64,000 bases of DNA from Gnetum montanum (GCA_015680685.1 MNCI01026525.1:295758-359757), one strand, 5' to 3'; positions 1-11,650 are shown, numbered from the stretch's first letter. The notes: a model not told the origin generated them from the letters alone. Numbers and translations are program-made.

Positions 1-328
1 TATAAAGGCTATAAAATATGGTAACAATGCTTTTATGGAATTTCTTAAGGTAATTTAGATAAGTACCTAAGAGCTTTTTACATAGACTAATTTCACCTCT
101 AATTTAGGAAGATTTTTCTAAATTTGTTAAGAAATTTTAATTTGTCATGATGAAGGTTATGCAAGGTTGTAATAATTCTTTCTTATGAAATTACTTAGAC
201 TAATTTAGATAAACACCTTAGAGCTTTTTACATAGGCTAATTTCACCTCTGACTAGATGTTTTGTCCAAATTTGTTAAGTAATTTGCATTGGAAATAACA
301 TTTTTTATGCTTTGCTTCATGTAGGGTC
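1..328 (+). other. Intron 1 remnant of the first aORF copy, with a 150-bp duplication
   Basis: AT-rich non-coding DNA that ends in an acceptor-like 'cttcatgtag' just before the first recognisable exon. A segment of about 95 bp is duplicated with a 150-bp period: 'taatttagat' starts at 51 and at 201, and 'aaatttgttaag' recurs near 121 and 271. The corresponding part of the second copy (13972-15007) is also AT-rich and non-coding. No coding potential seen. Confidence 0.5.
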
Positions 329-768
329 TTTTTGAGGCCTATCCTCATCATAGTGGAGTTGGTTGGTATCTTGTGCTACATTGGTCATCCTAAGATCAAC
401 ACCCCATCATGTGGCATGCATTTCAGAAAGCTCTCATTATGGTTCTAGCCTAGGGTAAGGGACTTCCTTTCCTATCTCCTTAGGAACTTCAATGTGATGC
501 TGTGATCACACTTGTCCATGGATGTAGCCAAGGTTATTGTGGAGACCCTATGGCCTTGAGAATCTGACCTAATTACCAAATACATTATTAATATGCCACT
601 TCCTAAGACTATAAGGGGACTAGCATATGCCATAAGTCCATGCCACCTTTTAGAGATCTAGACAATGCTAGAGTATAGTCAGTATAATATTGAAAATACT
701 TTGATGGTGGTGCATAGAGCCCACACATTATTCCAAAACTTGCATAGCACTATGTACCATCTATAGGG
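329..768 (+). pseudogene. aORF copy 1, exon 2: FCP1-like (HAD phosphatase-like) domain, decayed
   Basis: One reading frame of about 147 codons with five stops, all readable as former CAG, CGA or TGG. The translation follows the plant FCP1/NIF-type phosphatase domain in order: a hydrophobic strand with VELVGIL where the family has a DxDxT-type loop (about residue 10), then PRVRDFLSYLLRNFNVML and DVAKVIVETL (the helix-strand block after the catalytic loop), then YNIENTLMVVHRAHTLFQN, where the family has NTLLxDDSPYKxxxNP. Both acidic catalytic sites are absent. The exon is bounded by acceptor 'tgtag' (ends 328) and donor GT at 769-770. The same exon recurs at 13519-13971 and in part at 59290-59560. 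The family call rests on motif order only and needs a profile search. The product would not be an active phosphatase. Confidence 0.62.
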
Positions 769-849
769 GTAAACATGATTATTGTAATGCTTTTATGCTT
801 TTGGCTTGATTAGCTTCCCTAACTTCATTGATCTTATAACTTCTTGTAG

Positions 850-1093
850 GTACAAGGTCAATGACCAAATCTTGGTGGTGGCTTAAACTACTTTGGATGA
901 ATTCACCAAGAGTCCTCAAATTAGAATTTCTAGGTATCAACAATTAATAAGGAACTTTGATGAATATGCCACTAGGTTCAACCATGCAAAATGTGTAAGG
1001 ATGATAGGATGATGCACAACTAGTGGATAGATGCCAATAGCACAGATTAAACCCTTGTAGTTGGGACCTTCACAACATAATAGAGAAGGAAAG
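850..1093 (+). pseudogene. aORF copy 1, exon 3
   Basis: The exon lies between acceptor 'cttcttgtag' (ends 849) and donor GT at 1094. It encodes YKVNDQILVVA, then PQIRISRYQQLIRNFDEYAT, then a cysteine (KCV). The equivalents at 13146-13427 and 59028-59260 carry RTVVANQLKDNFDKY and RTVIYEQLIGDFDEY in the same place, so this is a conserved module. In FCP1-like plant proteins the segment after the phosphatase core has a comparable short tail, so it may complete that domain; that is inference. Stops are present, so the copy is dead. Confidence 0.55.
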
Positions 1094-1212
1094 GTAAACA
1101 TAAAGGTTATAACTTTAAGTGTTTGTATGGTTATAATTTTGAGTGTTCCATTGCTTTTCTTAATCATTGAAATTGCTCATATTAATGCTAAAATTTGGTT
1201 ATTTCTTTGTAG

Positions 1213-2259
1213 GACCTTACACCCTGGCTAATGTCACTATGACACTTTTAGGTTTGCATCATGAGGATACCCTCATCCTAAAGTTTGCTAAAGTAACATC
1301 AACATAGGAGTGGCTAAAGGAACAAGCACTTGGATACATTCAATCAAGCATCTAGAATGCAGGTTTTCTCAATGTATTCATGGAACCTATACCTTCAATT
1401 CCTACTATAGATTTGTTGCATGTCATTGACTGCGATATGAAGGTTGGCCATTTTAGCACCATCATCCAAGGTGTGAAGGTGAACATGGACGTAGCTGCTA
1501 GCCTCTTTCACAACTTTTTTGGTGTTCCTATTAATAGAGAAAAGGATCCCACTAGGATAGTAAGGGAGTTGAGCCATAGCGATGAAGTTCTAGAGTAGCT
1601 TGGTGCCAACATGGGCTGCTTTGGAATTTTAATAGATAGCTTCATGAACCCTGATGCAAAGGAATCATATCCTTTGTTTAAGTCTCATGAATTTTCCAAA
1701 CTACAATCACAAAAGAAGGTAATTGGCCTAGCATAGGGGTAGACATTTAGGAAGGTCCTAATGGAGGGTATCAAATTTGATTGGGCAACTACTTTCCCTA
1801 CTAGGCTTCAAGAGAATACCCTTAGACTCTGTGTTGACACCTCTACAACAATTCATATGCACTTTGCATTTTTTGCAAGTTATCTAAAGAGATTTGTAGA
1901 TTTTATAGTGATGTATAAGAATGGGTGATGGGTTTTCTAAGACCTAAGAAAACTTTTTGGGCCTTGGATAAGGCACATTTATACAATAGTGCAGGCCGAG
2001 AATCCACCAAAGGGGATGGATGATACGTTATCCATCACCACTAATAATCTCAATGTTAGAAAGTATGAGTCTCCTAATAGTATTGATGATGATAAGCCCC
2101 TCTTATTTTCTACTAGTGTCCAAGATGCTAGAGAATAGTGCATGAAGGTCAAAGGAGCATCTAAAGAGAAACTCAATAGGCCTATAGAGGAGGCACCCCC
2201 AGCATTAGATCAACCTATCCTAAAGAAGCTTAATTTTAAGATTAAGAAATCAAAATAGG
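1213..2259 (+). pseudogene. aORF copy 1, exon 4: mobile-element-type domain of unknown function
   Basis: Begins after acceptor 'tttctttgtag' (ends 1212). About 345 codons in one main frame with scattered stops. Recognisable blocks are FLNVFMEPIPSIPTIDLL, FSTIIQGVKVNMDVAASLFH, NFFGVPINREKDPT and IHMHFAFFASYLKRFVDF. It ends in a basic stretch, KKLNFKIKKSK. Copies at 11930-12953 and 57880-58903 share these blocks (for example MHYAFFVTYLRRLSKFLVM). The '…GVKVxxxxxxxxxFFGVP…' pattern resembles the putative plant transposon-protein domain seen in Ty3/gypsy-derived proteins, but I recognise it only loosely. No catalytic motif is visible. Confidence 0.5.
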
Positions 2260-2366
2260 TAGTTTTAGGTATTCTTTGCTTAAATTTGGCTATTTTATGT
2301 TTTCAAACTTTATGGATACTTTGTGTTCTAATGTGTTAACTGGCTTTCTATGTGCTATGGTTGTAG

Positions 2367-3890
2367 ATAAGTATCAGTTTATAGTAGCCCAAGGTGCTAC
2401 GAAGGCAAAACAAAGGCATGTAGAAGAGGCATTCCTAAAGTAACCTATGGTTGAAGGACTTGCCGATGTAGATATAGATGATTTAGATGCCTTGTTTGGT
2501 GAGGTAGTACCAGCTACCTCTCCCATCATTATCCCGAATGAGGGAGAGGAGGACAAGCCAGGTATGCCTATGTCTTAGTATTTTTGTTATATCTCATTGG
2601 TTATCTTTCGGTACCATCCTCACCTTTCAATAATTATTATGCTTACAGTAATTCCTAAGCCACTAGTGCAAGCTCACATCCCTATATTTTATGCAAAACT
2701 ATGGCTACAGACTCTAGACAAAATGAAGTTCCTATGTAGAATGGCTAAGGATATCATCAATCAATTACATCAGGTCACACCTAGGATAGGTAAGGATTTT
2801 ATTTTATATGCTTTAGTCATGGGCTTTCCTTGCATTATGGCTATCTTAGGTTTTGTTTTATGGCTGGATTTTATGCTTGTGTAGTGCCTTCTATGGAATG
2901 GAATCCCAATAGAGACATTGAGATAGACTCCTTATTTAGGCTTCCCTCTAATGTGTCTAGTGTACTTGTGAAGTTGTATGAGACCACTACTAATTTAGTG
3001 ATGTCATGAGCAAAAAATTCATGGGAGCTAAAGAGGTCCAATGAATCCCTATGGGAGGAAGTTATGGCCTTAAGGAAAAAGGCTCAAAGGTAGGAGGACA
3101 TGATTAGAGATCCTTAACATCATAAAGCCTTTATGGAAGCCCAAGTATCTAAGTTGGGGGAGTTATGGACTAAGGGGATCACATGGGCTCACTACTGGCA
3201 TGTTGTTCAAGACAAATTACTGATCCTATGGGAGACGGCAAAACAACGTATGTAAATGAACCTAATCTCCCAAAAGGTTAAGGACTGAAAGGACTACTAC
3301 ACTTGGGTCTTGGATTGGGGTAAGAAATAAAAGGCCCATAAGCATCAGGATAAGGTTGATCATGGGGCCTACCTAAAGAGGTATAAGGAGAAGTTGGTTG
3401 AACAACATAAGAGAGAGCTATTCATTTAGGAGATCCAAGTGCAAAGTGCTTATCAAATTTTTGAAAGTACTCTTAAGGTGGAGCAATCTTATACTCTTTA
3501 GATTACTATAGTTATAGGTGAGACCTCTACAGCTACTGTTACTCACAAGATTGCTGCTTGGACTCCTATAGATAGGTTTGGCATTCTTTCTAGCATTGAT
3601 CTTGGGGATGTTGATTGGATCAACATGATAAAGGACTAGATCCTTGATCATTTGGAGGAGGACCTTTCCCATCTACCCTCAAAAGTAATGGAGCTAGAAT
3701 CTCCCTAGGTTTGATATATTTTATGTTTTAATATTTATTTTTTAAATCATGATTTTGGCTATGGGTTACTAACTAGCTATCTGTTGTTGCATTTCAAGCC
3801 TCAAGAGACATTGGTGGCCCCAATAGTAAGACTATGAATGATCCACCACTTCCTCCTCCAGATGTCACTTCGCAACCTTCTTCAGTTTAG
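2367..3890 (+). pseudogene. aORF copy 1, C-terminal exons (acidic and coiled-coil-like)
   Basis: Several short exons with plausible GT-AG borders. The first (2367-2561) is acidic, with DVDIDDLDALFGEV and NEGEEDKP. The second (about 2649-2772) carries IPKPLVQAHIPIFYAKLWLQ. The next, from about 2885, is long and rich in K, E, Q and L (KNSWELKRSNESLWEEVMAL), suggesting a coiled coil. It runs to about 3708 and includes IAAWTPIDRFGILSSIDLGD. A last small exon follows 'gcatttcaag' near 3799 with PQETLVAPI. Homologous order occurs at 10267-11650 and 56228-57830. Many stops make it non-functional. Function unknown. Confidence 0.45.
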
Positions 3891-4640
3891 CTTGTTTTTG
3901 TTTTTATGTTGATGGATATGATTAGCCAAGACTATGTTATAGATGGTTTTTATTCTTTGACATGTTTGCCACCTAGTGTGACCATGGCTATGTATGTTAT
4001 AGAAATTTTAATTCTAAATTTAAATATCAGTTTTATTTTGGCTATATGCATTTATAATAGTAGCAAATATTGTAAATGTTGTAAACCTTGAAAATGCCTA
4101 TGTTTCTTTTTTTGGTTATAAAATAAAATGGCTTATTAATGTGATAATAGGCTAAGCAAAGAGAGATATAGTAATAAAAGGGATCTTTGCTACTTTTAGG
4201 CCATTATGGACAAAGGTTATATAGTTTCTCTAGTTTAATGCCATGGCAAGCCATATTGCCAGTTTAGATTCTTAGCGAATTATAGTGTCAATTTAATGTC
4301 TTAGCATATGTAGTGTCAATTTAACATCTTAGTAGACAATAATGATAGTTTAATATCTTAGCAGATGTGGTGCAAGTTTAACATCTTAGTGGATGATAAT
4401 GCTAGTTTAATGTCTTAGTAGACAAGGTATAAAAGAGACACTTTTCTATGTTTAAAAAATAAGTAAAAATAAAGAAAGGTTGTAGATAAAAATGCAACTA
4501 AACTTAGGCTACATGCATTAGGCTATGTACATAAACTGTAAAACAAAAATTGCATATGTAATAAACTATAAATGAAAAGTAAGGCTATATGGCTATTAAT
4601 GCATCTAGTCGTAGAGGCATGGAAAGGTTAATGTAAACTT
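3891..4640. other. Convergent junction between aORF copy 1 and gag-protease element D
   Basis: Non-coding. Read on the minus strand it matches the DNA between element C and the third aORF copy: the track 'aaacatacatag', then a cac-act-ggtgg-like block, near 3985-4010, aligns with 56005-56040, and 3790-3880 aligns with 56150-56235. This is the evidence that gag-protease and aORF belong to one element in convergent orientation. No promoter or terminator can be identified. Confidence 0.5.
4215..4440 (-). repeat. TTAAACT-type minisatellite in the tail of element D
   Basis: About six degenerate copies of a unit of roughly 35-40 bp containing, on the minus strand, a 'ctaagacattaaactagca'-like core. 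The same core is repeated in elements A (23206-23425), B (46540-46770) and C (55620-55830), always downstream of the protease. Confidence 0.7.
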
Positions 4641-4852
4641 AACTTGTGCAAATTCTTCCTAATCTTTGAAAAATTAGGGAGTGAGCAAGGAACACTCTAC
4701 ACAAGCTTGTATTTTCCATCTCCTTTAGTTACAATGTTAAAAGGAAGTTCATCCCATAATGTATCTCATTGCCTTTCATTGTCATCATTGGTTGTCTTGG
4801 GTTTTTTCTCTTCATGGCTAGGAGCTTCTTCTTGAAGCTCCACATTGGACCC

Positions 4853-5678
4853 TGATGAGTGGCGAGGTACCCCTACACTCAACCATACGAATACGAGCAT
4901 TACACGTGCGATCTAGTCAAACTCTGCAGATGGACTAGTTGTGGCATCTACATAGTTAGCATTAGGTCGCAGTTCGCTTTCTTCCCACCTAGAGTAGTAT
5001 TAGCTTTGTCATGTATGGTTTAGTCCAGAGTGAGGTGTATGATGGGTTTCTAATCTAATGCTACTTCTGAAGGCAATGGAAAGTAATATTAACTAAGCTA
5101 GGAGAGACAGGTGAGAAGGAATCTAATCTAGCATAAGTGTGATGAGCATCTATTCCTTGATTATCCATACACATCTTGGACTTTGTGCATGAATACCACT
5201 AGGATTACCAAGCGCAGATCCTAGGTATGCTATTGGGTTACTAAGTAGTCACACTTAAATGCTCGTAATCAAGTCGTACTCATTCCGTATTTTAAAATGA
5301 GTTTAAGGGTGAGAGATATTAACTAGGAAAGCAATAAATAACAATTAATTAAATGATTAAACTAAGTGAATGCTGCAATGATGAAGTAATCTTGATCTTT
5401 ATTGTTGGTCATGTGCATGTCCAAGTACATCACACTCAAATAAGGATGCCATACAATTACAATCACCACACTAGGGCATACATGAAGAGGGAAAGGGAGA
5501 GAAAGAAATTAAAACACTTAACTAAGACCTAACTCACTCTAAAACTGACTTACTAATGCCTAACTGATCTATCTACCTCTTATTTATCACATCGGTTGTG
5601 ATACCACAGATGCGATATCGCTGGTGCGCATTATCGTGGGTGTGATATTACGGCTATCAGCAAATTCATGACTCATCA
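4853..5678. mobile_element. Solo LTR inserted in the protease region of element D
   Basis: An 826-bp block that interrupts protease homology: element C runs straight through the equivalent site near 55140. Its ends are TGATGAGT and ACTCATCA, that is TG…CA with an 8-bp inverted terminus. Flanks are gaccc (4848-4852) and taccc (5679-5683), a 5-bp target-site duplication with one mismatch. Unlike its surroundings it keeps many CpG dinucleotides ('acgtgcgatc', 'tcattccgta'), which suggests later arrival. Near 5590-5655 it has about four short copies of a 'gtgYgatatYacg'-like unit. No internal element is present, so a solo LTR is preferred; a non-autonomous DNA element is the alternative. Confidence 0.68.
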
Positions 5679-7659
5679 TACCCCTATTTTATGTCTATGT
5701 TGTTAATAGCTAGGGGAGATACATTATCATCATGAATGATGATTTCACCTCCCTCATAAGGAATGTGAATTTCTTGATGGATGGAGAAGGACATAGCTTG
5801 TAATTAAGCCAACCAAGATCTTCCCAAGATCAAGTTGAATCCTACCACTAAGAATTTGGTGGTTATAGGGAATTTTTCTCTAGTAGAAAATCCAAGGAGA
5901 TATACCCTTGATGGCAAATCTTGATCCATTGATGATCTTAAGAGTTGTGGGGGTTGTAGGTTGTACTTCCTCAGCTAAGCCCAAATGTTCAACAATGGTG
6001 CATGGGATTACATTGGTTGCAACTCCATCATCAACATGCACCTAATGTATTTTAAATTTTCCTATGCATATGGTTATGCATAAATAAGTTGTAGTTACTT
6101 TTTCATTCTGGGGAGTAACCTTAATTTCACTATTGTGAAATGTTAAGGATGTTGACTTCTCCTCCCCTAGTTAGAAAGGGATCATCACTACATGGATGGC
6201 TTTCTAGTTAGTAAGAATATCCTTACTAATGGGCATGGAGATCAACATTCTGACTAGTGCCTCACAATGTGTGGCAAAAGTCATGATCAGGTCATGCAAG
6301 CTTAGGGTTGTGTTTTTCTTCCTGAGGGATTTCCTAACTTGGTCCATTACACTAAGGAAGTTTTTATCATTGGTCGTGACCTTGTCACCCTAGTTGTGCT
6401 TTACTTCATCCATGCATCCCATAATGTAGACTTTGGCTTTAGGCTTTGGCCATTGTGGCTCTTCCATGTTGTCTTGGTTATGGGCTTTGATGTCTTCTTG
6501 TGGCCTATTGGTTAAATAGTTTGGGGAAGAGGAGGCCATGGATATAGCTGAAATGAGAGTTGGCTTTGGTGGGCCCACTTCCTTTCATGCCTCAATCTGC
6601 TTATTTTCCTTGTTGTCAGGATTTTGCTTATGCTTTTTCCTTTGTTTGGCTAAAGTTTTTTGGTTGTTAGCCATTGGCTGTAAGGAAGAGATAATAGCAT
6701 TGGCCATCATAGGGGGTCGTTGTGCAATTCGTTGGGTTACAACTATTTGAGTTATATTAGGTTAGGAAACTTTGATGACAAAAGGTTCCCTTGGAGGCAT
6801 TCATGATGGGACTCTCACAATGAAGGGGGATCTTGAGCTACAGGAATCCAAAGAAGCCTTTTCATCATAGAGGGGTACTTGTATCATGAATGGTTCTCTT
6901 GCAAGTCTTTAATTATCATCGATGTTGAATGCTGAAATAACATTTATACTATCATTAGCATTCAATGGGTCTTTGTAGATCTACATTGACTAGTTTTTTG
7001 GTTGAACTAGGTTAGAAGCATCTAAGACCAACTTCCCTCTAATTATCATCCTTTTCAAGTCATCCTTTAGTGCAAGGTAGAAGTTTGTATCATGACTCAA
7101 GAGTTCATGATAATGGAAAAAATGATCTAGCTTGAAGTATCTAGGAAATTAGGGATCATCCTTCATTGCCTGAGTGGGATCTCTGGCTATTTTTCATAGT
7201 CATTCATTTTTCTTTTGAGCAACTTCGGTCATTTGTTTATGTTGCATGCACCCACTTCTTAATAGTTAGTCTAGAAACTTAATTATGTTAATGGCAATGT
7301 AGTGTGTTTAGACTTATCTTTCCATTTGAAGTTAGGCCTATTTGCTGTTGATGCAATGACCCTAGAAGTTGATGGTTCATTATTGTGATCATTGGTGGGA
7401 GCCTTAGGTAGGTTGACCTTTAGCCCTTAGTTTTTTTTCTTAGTTTCCTTGGTAACAATTGCTCAAGTAGTATTGTTTTGTTTTCTCTTTTATTTGTCTC
7501 TTCAAGTATGTTGGTTCTTATATGCTATATAGGCTAGATCATGACTAGCCTCTACGACATCCTCTATGTTTTTAGTTTGCAAGAACGCTTGACTAGAGGA
7601 CCATGGATCTAGGTAGTAGATTTTGGACTTTATGAATTCATTAAATTTTTCCTTAAATA

Positions 7660-8406
7660 TGGCTAAAAAGTGGGCTGTAGCTATGGGCTTTGGTATTTCA
7701 TTCAGCAGTCCATTCCACTACTAAAGGAATTTCTAAACAAGTTCTAAGGTCCCCTTCTTGAGCTTCATAAGTTGGTCAAGCATTATGTTAGGCTTCAAGT
7801 TATACTTGAAGCTATTAAAAAATTGGGCTACTAAGTCCTTCAAAGAGGATATAGATCCTCTAGGTAGTGCACGATGCCAATCAAGTTCTTTTCCAATCAA
7901 AGATAGGGAAAATCCTCATGATGATATCAGGCCATGGCTACAAGAGTAAACATTCATATCTAAAGGTAATAAGGTGAGCATTAGGGTCATATTCTCTGTT
8001 ATATTTGCTAAATTAGGAAATGGGAACACCAGTGGGAACTGCCAGGGATGGGACTACAGGACTTATGGGATCATTTTGGGAGAAGTTCATAATCTTGACA
8101 ATTNAGATATGAATGTTTACTCTTGTAGCCATGGCCTGATATCATCATGAGGATTTTCCCTGTCTTTGATTGGAAAAGAACTTGATTGGCATCGTGCACT
8201 ACCTAGAGGATCTATATCCTCTTTGAAGGACTTAGTAGCCCAATTTTTTAATAGCTTCAAGTATAACTTGAAGCCTAACATAATGCTTGACCAACTTATG
8301 AAGCTCAAGAAGGGGACCTTAGAACTTGTTTAGAAATTCCTTTAGTAGTGGAATGGACTGCTGAATGAAATACCAAAGCCCATAGCTACAGCCCACTTTT
8401 TAGCCA
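7660..8406. repeat. 302-bp inverted repeat bounded by single Ns (probable assembly error)
   Basis: Bases 8105-8406 appear to be an exact reverse complement of 7660-7961; I checked both ends and the shared 63-codon translation. The right arm is enclosed by single N bases at 8104 and 8407. A 142-bp spacer separates the arms. The arm is gag sequence of element D, so one copy is probably a local contig placed in the wrong orientation. Confidence 0.85.
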
Positions 8407-9248
8407 NTGAGGCTTGTGGCCTTGTTATGGGTTGCATTATCATTATGGCTTATGGGCCAAACAAAGATAAAAGATGTTTGTGCTAATGCTTGAGGCACAA
8501 ATGGGAAAAATGGGGTTTATGATCCCTATGTTTCTTGGGGTCCTATGGTGGATCCCACGTGATTAGTTAATGGATTTGTGGTGGTAGAAACCACTATTAA
8601 TGATTTTATGTATCGGGACTATGTTGCAAACGACATTGATGTGCTATAGTTGATTTTTTTTGTATTGGCTAAGTATGATGTGTGGCTATAACCGATGTGG
8701 AATCTATTGTAGTACGGTAGGAAGGAGTGAAATATGGTAAAACCATGACCATGGAGAAAAAAAACATTAGATAAAGGTGCTATCACTTTGAGGGATATTT
8801 TTTGGAAGAGTCCTTCCAAGATGTTTTTAGGCTTAGATTCTACCTTAAGTTCATCCTTCTCCTCTTGTTGTTCCTCAAAGCTAGGCTTGTCATATTCCTC
8901 TTCCATGGTAATCAATTGGGCTAGGATGCTAGAATAGATGTCATTAAGAGGAATTTTATCATATGGAAAAGGGATGTACTCTTTACCACCCCTGTGTATG
9001 AGCTTAAACTCCCTTTTGGCCTTGGCTTCAATTCATGAAATTAGCATGCCTACTTGTATTTTAGCACAAATGAAGTTATAAAAATCTTCATTTATGAATG
9101 TATAATTAGGACTCTCACCTATGACCCTCAAAGATCACCTACACTCAATGATGGTATGATCTTTGGGATCATACACCCTCATGGCTTGTTGGCTATGAGC
9201 TTCACCAGTGAAGGTGAAGCATAATTTGGTGGATTTTTGGAGAGACAT

Positions 9249-10266
9249 GGTTATAGTATTGAGCATTGCTTAAAAATAGGCTATAGATGATAAAATGGGA
9301 GTAAATTCTAGTGAATGGAATTCAAAAACTATTAAAGGAAATGAAAATGAAAAAAAAATGATGTACTTACTATAATTAGTAAGTGGGGGATGAGGAGGGT
9401 TCACCCCTTTACCAAACATAAAATATTGGAAACATTGGTTTCAAACCTCACCCAAGTTGGCCTCCCAACTACCTCTATTCTGGGTATGGCAAGGGGAGGG
9501 AAGGAAAAGGGGGTAAGATAGTGGAAATATCACACCTTCTTATTTCAATGTTGGAGAGAGGGGGAAAATTTTGAAGACCAAAATGGAAGCTTGGTAGTTT
9601 CCAAAGAGGGTTTTGACAGCTGTCAACTTTTTTCATAAAGGAGGGAAAAGTAGGCTTGGTTGGTATAGAAACCAACATTAATTTAATGGCAAAAATGTGG
9701 AAGCAAAAATTAAATGGTTATTAAGACTTCCACACTAGCTTTGCTTTAGAAATTCACAATAGATGTGAAATTTCAACACCCAAACCACCTACATCTTCCA
9801 CGTTGAGGCTTCTGCTACAGGGGGGAGGTAAAGATAGCATTGGATTCATTAGGAGTTTTAACTTCAAAAAATTAGAAACTAGCTTTCAACTAGCAATAAA
9901 AGTAGATTTGGTAATTAAATTGGTTTCAAACCTCACCAATGTAAGCCTCCCAACTGCTTCCATGCTAGGTATAGCAAAGGGGAAAAGAAGGGAGGTGAGA
10001 TGATGGAAATCTCACACCTCCTACCTCAAAATTAATGAGGGAAAGGCTAAAAACCAAAGTAGAAATTTGGTTTTTTTCCACCAAAACTAGTTTTATCTAG
10101 CTACCAATTTTCTCAACTTTGAAAAGTGGGGGGGAAAGCCAACTCATGGATGAGTTGAACCACCCACTTTAGAAACTAGAGAATAAATTTTTGGCAATTA
10201 AATGAAAAATATGTAGTAGAGAGCTATCAACGCTAGCTTTGGGCTATAAAATTCATTGCAAATATC
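9249..10266. repeat. Divergent direct repeat upstream of element D
   Basis: Two related segments lie about 470 bp apart: 'ggtttcaaacctcacc' occurs near 9449 and again near 9922. Each is followed by a 'cctcccaact' block and a G/A-rich stretch, and further on by similar sequence ending near 9770 and 10266. This is where a 5' LTR of D would be expected, but I could not define LTR ends or a primer-binding site. No coding capacity recognised. Confidence 0.45.
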
Positions 10267-11650
10267 ACCTGATGCATGTAGCATAATAACACAAGACCAG
10301 TTAGTAATCAATGCACTATAAAATCAAGCCAATAACTTAAACAAAATAAAAAATTATAAAATCATATAAAAAACAAACTTGAGGAAACTCTAGCATGATA
10401 TACTCAAGGGGAAGATTCTAATGGCCAACCTCCAAATGATGGAGGATTTGATCTTCCATCATGTGGATCTAGTCCACATATCCAAGATTAACACCTGTGA
10501 GGATGTTATTCTCATCTATATCTATCCACTTGGGTAGCTCCTATGAAATTATAGCAATAGATACCTCATCTATAGTAGTAGAGATCTAAGGAGTAGGGGA
10601 TTCAACCAGAATGAGAGCATCTCTAAACATTTTGAAGGCACTTTCAATTTGGATCCCCTTTACGAATAGCTCCAACTTATGTTGTTCAATAGACTCATCT
10701 TTCAACCACTTGAGATAAGACATGTGTTATGCCTTATACTTCTTTTTGTGATTTTTTTATACCTAGCCCCACTCAAGGATCTTGGCACAATAATCCTTCC
10801 ACTCTTTAGCCTTGTAGGTGACTAGGTCCATTTGCAACCACTACTCTACCATCTCTTTGGCAAGGAAAACCTTTTCATGGATAACTTTCTAGTAGTAGGC
10901 CCACATGACCTCCTTAGTTCATAAAGAATATTTGTTATCCACTTGGGCTTTCACAAAATCCTTTCAATCCTATAGGTCATTGATCACCTAAGCTTGCCTC
11001 TTAGTCTCCTCCTTCAAGGCCACAACTTGCTCCCATGGGAATTTGTTGGACCATTGGAATTTCCACGAAGTGTTTGTGCATGAAATTGCAAAATCAATTA
11101 CACTTTCATACAACTTTCATGAAACATTTTCTACTTTAGTAAAAAGACTATGCAAGAAGTCTATCTCCATGTCATGGCTAGAGTCCCATGCAACCTTAGG
11201 CACTACAAGCAACATAACCACAAAGTATACACATAAGAATAATATACAACAAGAATGGTCATAACAAAAACATGTAACTAATATACCTATAAAAACTTAT
11301 AAAACAAATTAAAGGTAAAGTAAAACAAAGTTCTTACCAATTTTGGGAGCAACCTATTCTAGCTAATCGATTATATCCTTGGCTACTCCATGCATGCTAA
11401 TTGATTATATCCTTGGCTACTCCACGCATGAACTCTACCTTTGTCTGGAACATCTACCTATGGTTTCATGTGAAACATAAAAGTATAGGCATATGTCTGG
11501 GGCTTGGTAGCTACAACAAGTATAATGGATTAATGATTAGAACAAAACCTAAACATAAAATAATAAAATATAAAGAACATCAAGATGTTTTCATACCTAG
11601 ATCATCATCCAGGATGACAACTAGGGTTTCATCCTGGTAATGGTTCACCT
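10267..11650 (-). pseudogene. aORF copy 2, C-terminal exons, truncated
   Basis: Minus-strand homologue of 2649-3710 and 56400-57830. The charged, coiled-coil-like region is recognisable from about 11170 down to 10385. Homology to the other copies begins abruptly at about 10267 ('cacctgatgcatg'), so the last small exon found in the other two copies is missing. AT-rich intron-like spacers separate the coding blocks. Dead through stops. Function unknown. Confidence 0.42.

Larger units (their letters stand above)
4640..9248 (-). pseudogene. Element D: decayed gag-protease polyprotein (Ty3/gypsy, Tat-like), no polymerase
   Basis: Read on the minus strand. The start chosen is ATG at 9248 (MSLQKSTKLCFTF), because element C has an equivalent ATG at 43857 followed by a matching sequence (RVYDPKDHT against RIYDSKDTT). 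A lysine- and glutamate-rich segment follows (8915-8619). A gag core follows with NLKPNIMLDQLMKL and LLNEIPKPIATAHFLA, then a protease-like domain near 6060-5690. The protease has VHVDDGVATNVI, where retropepsins have D-S/T-G, and a 'nLILGrPWL'-type C-terminal block. Stops and frameshifts are frequent. After the protease the coding homology with C runs to about 4640 and no reverse transcriptase follows. Interrupted by a solo LTR (4853-5678) and an assembly-derived inverted segment (8105-8406). Confidence 0.65.

Noticed and set aside
4853-5678. MITE or other DNA transposon
   Set aside because: TG…CA ends, a 5-bp flank repeat and 826-bp length fit a solo LTR better, though the DNA-element reading is not excluded.
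7758-8308. Two identical 63-codon ORFs on opposite strands as a gene pair
   Set aside because: They are the arms of an N-bounded inverted duplicate, best explained by assembly error, and the sequence is gag.
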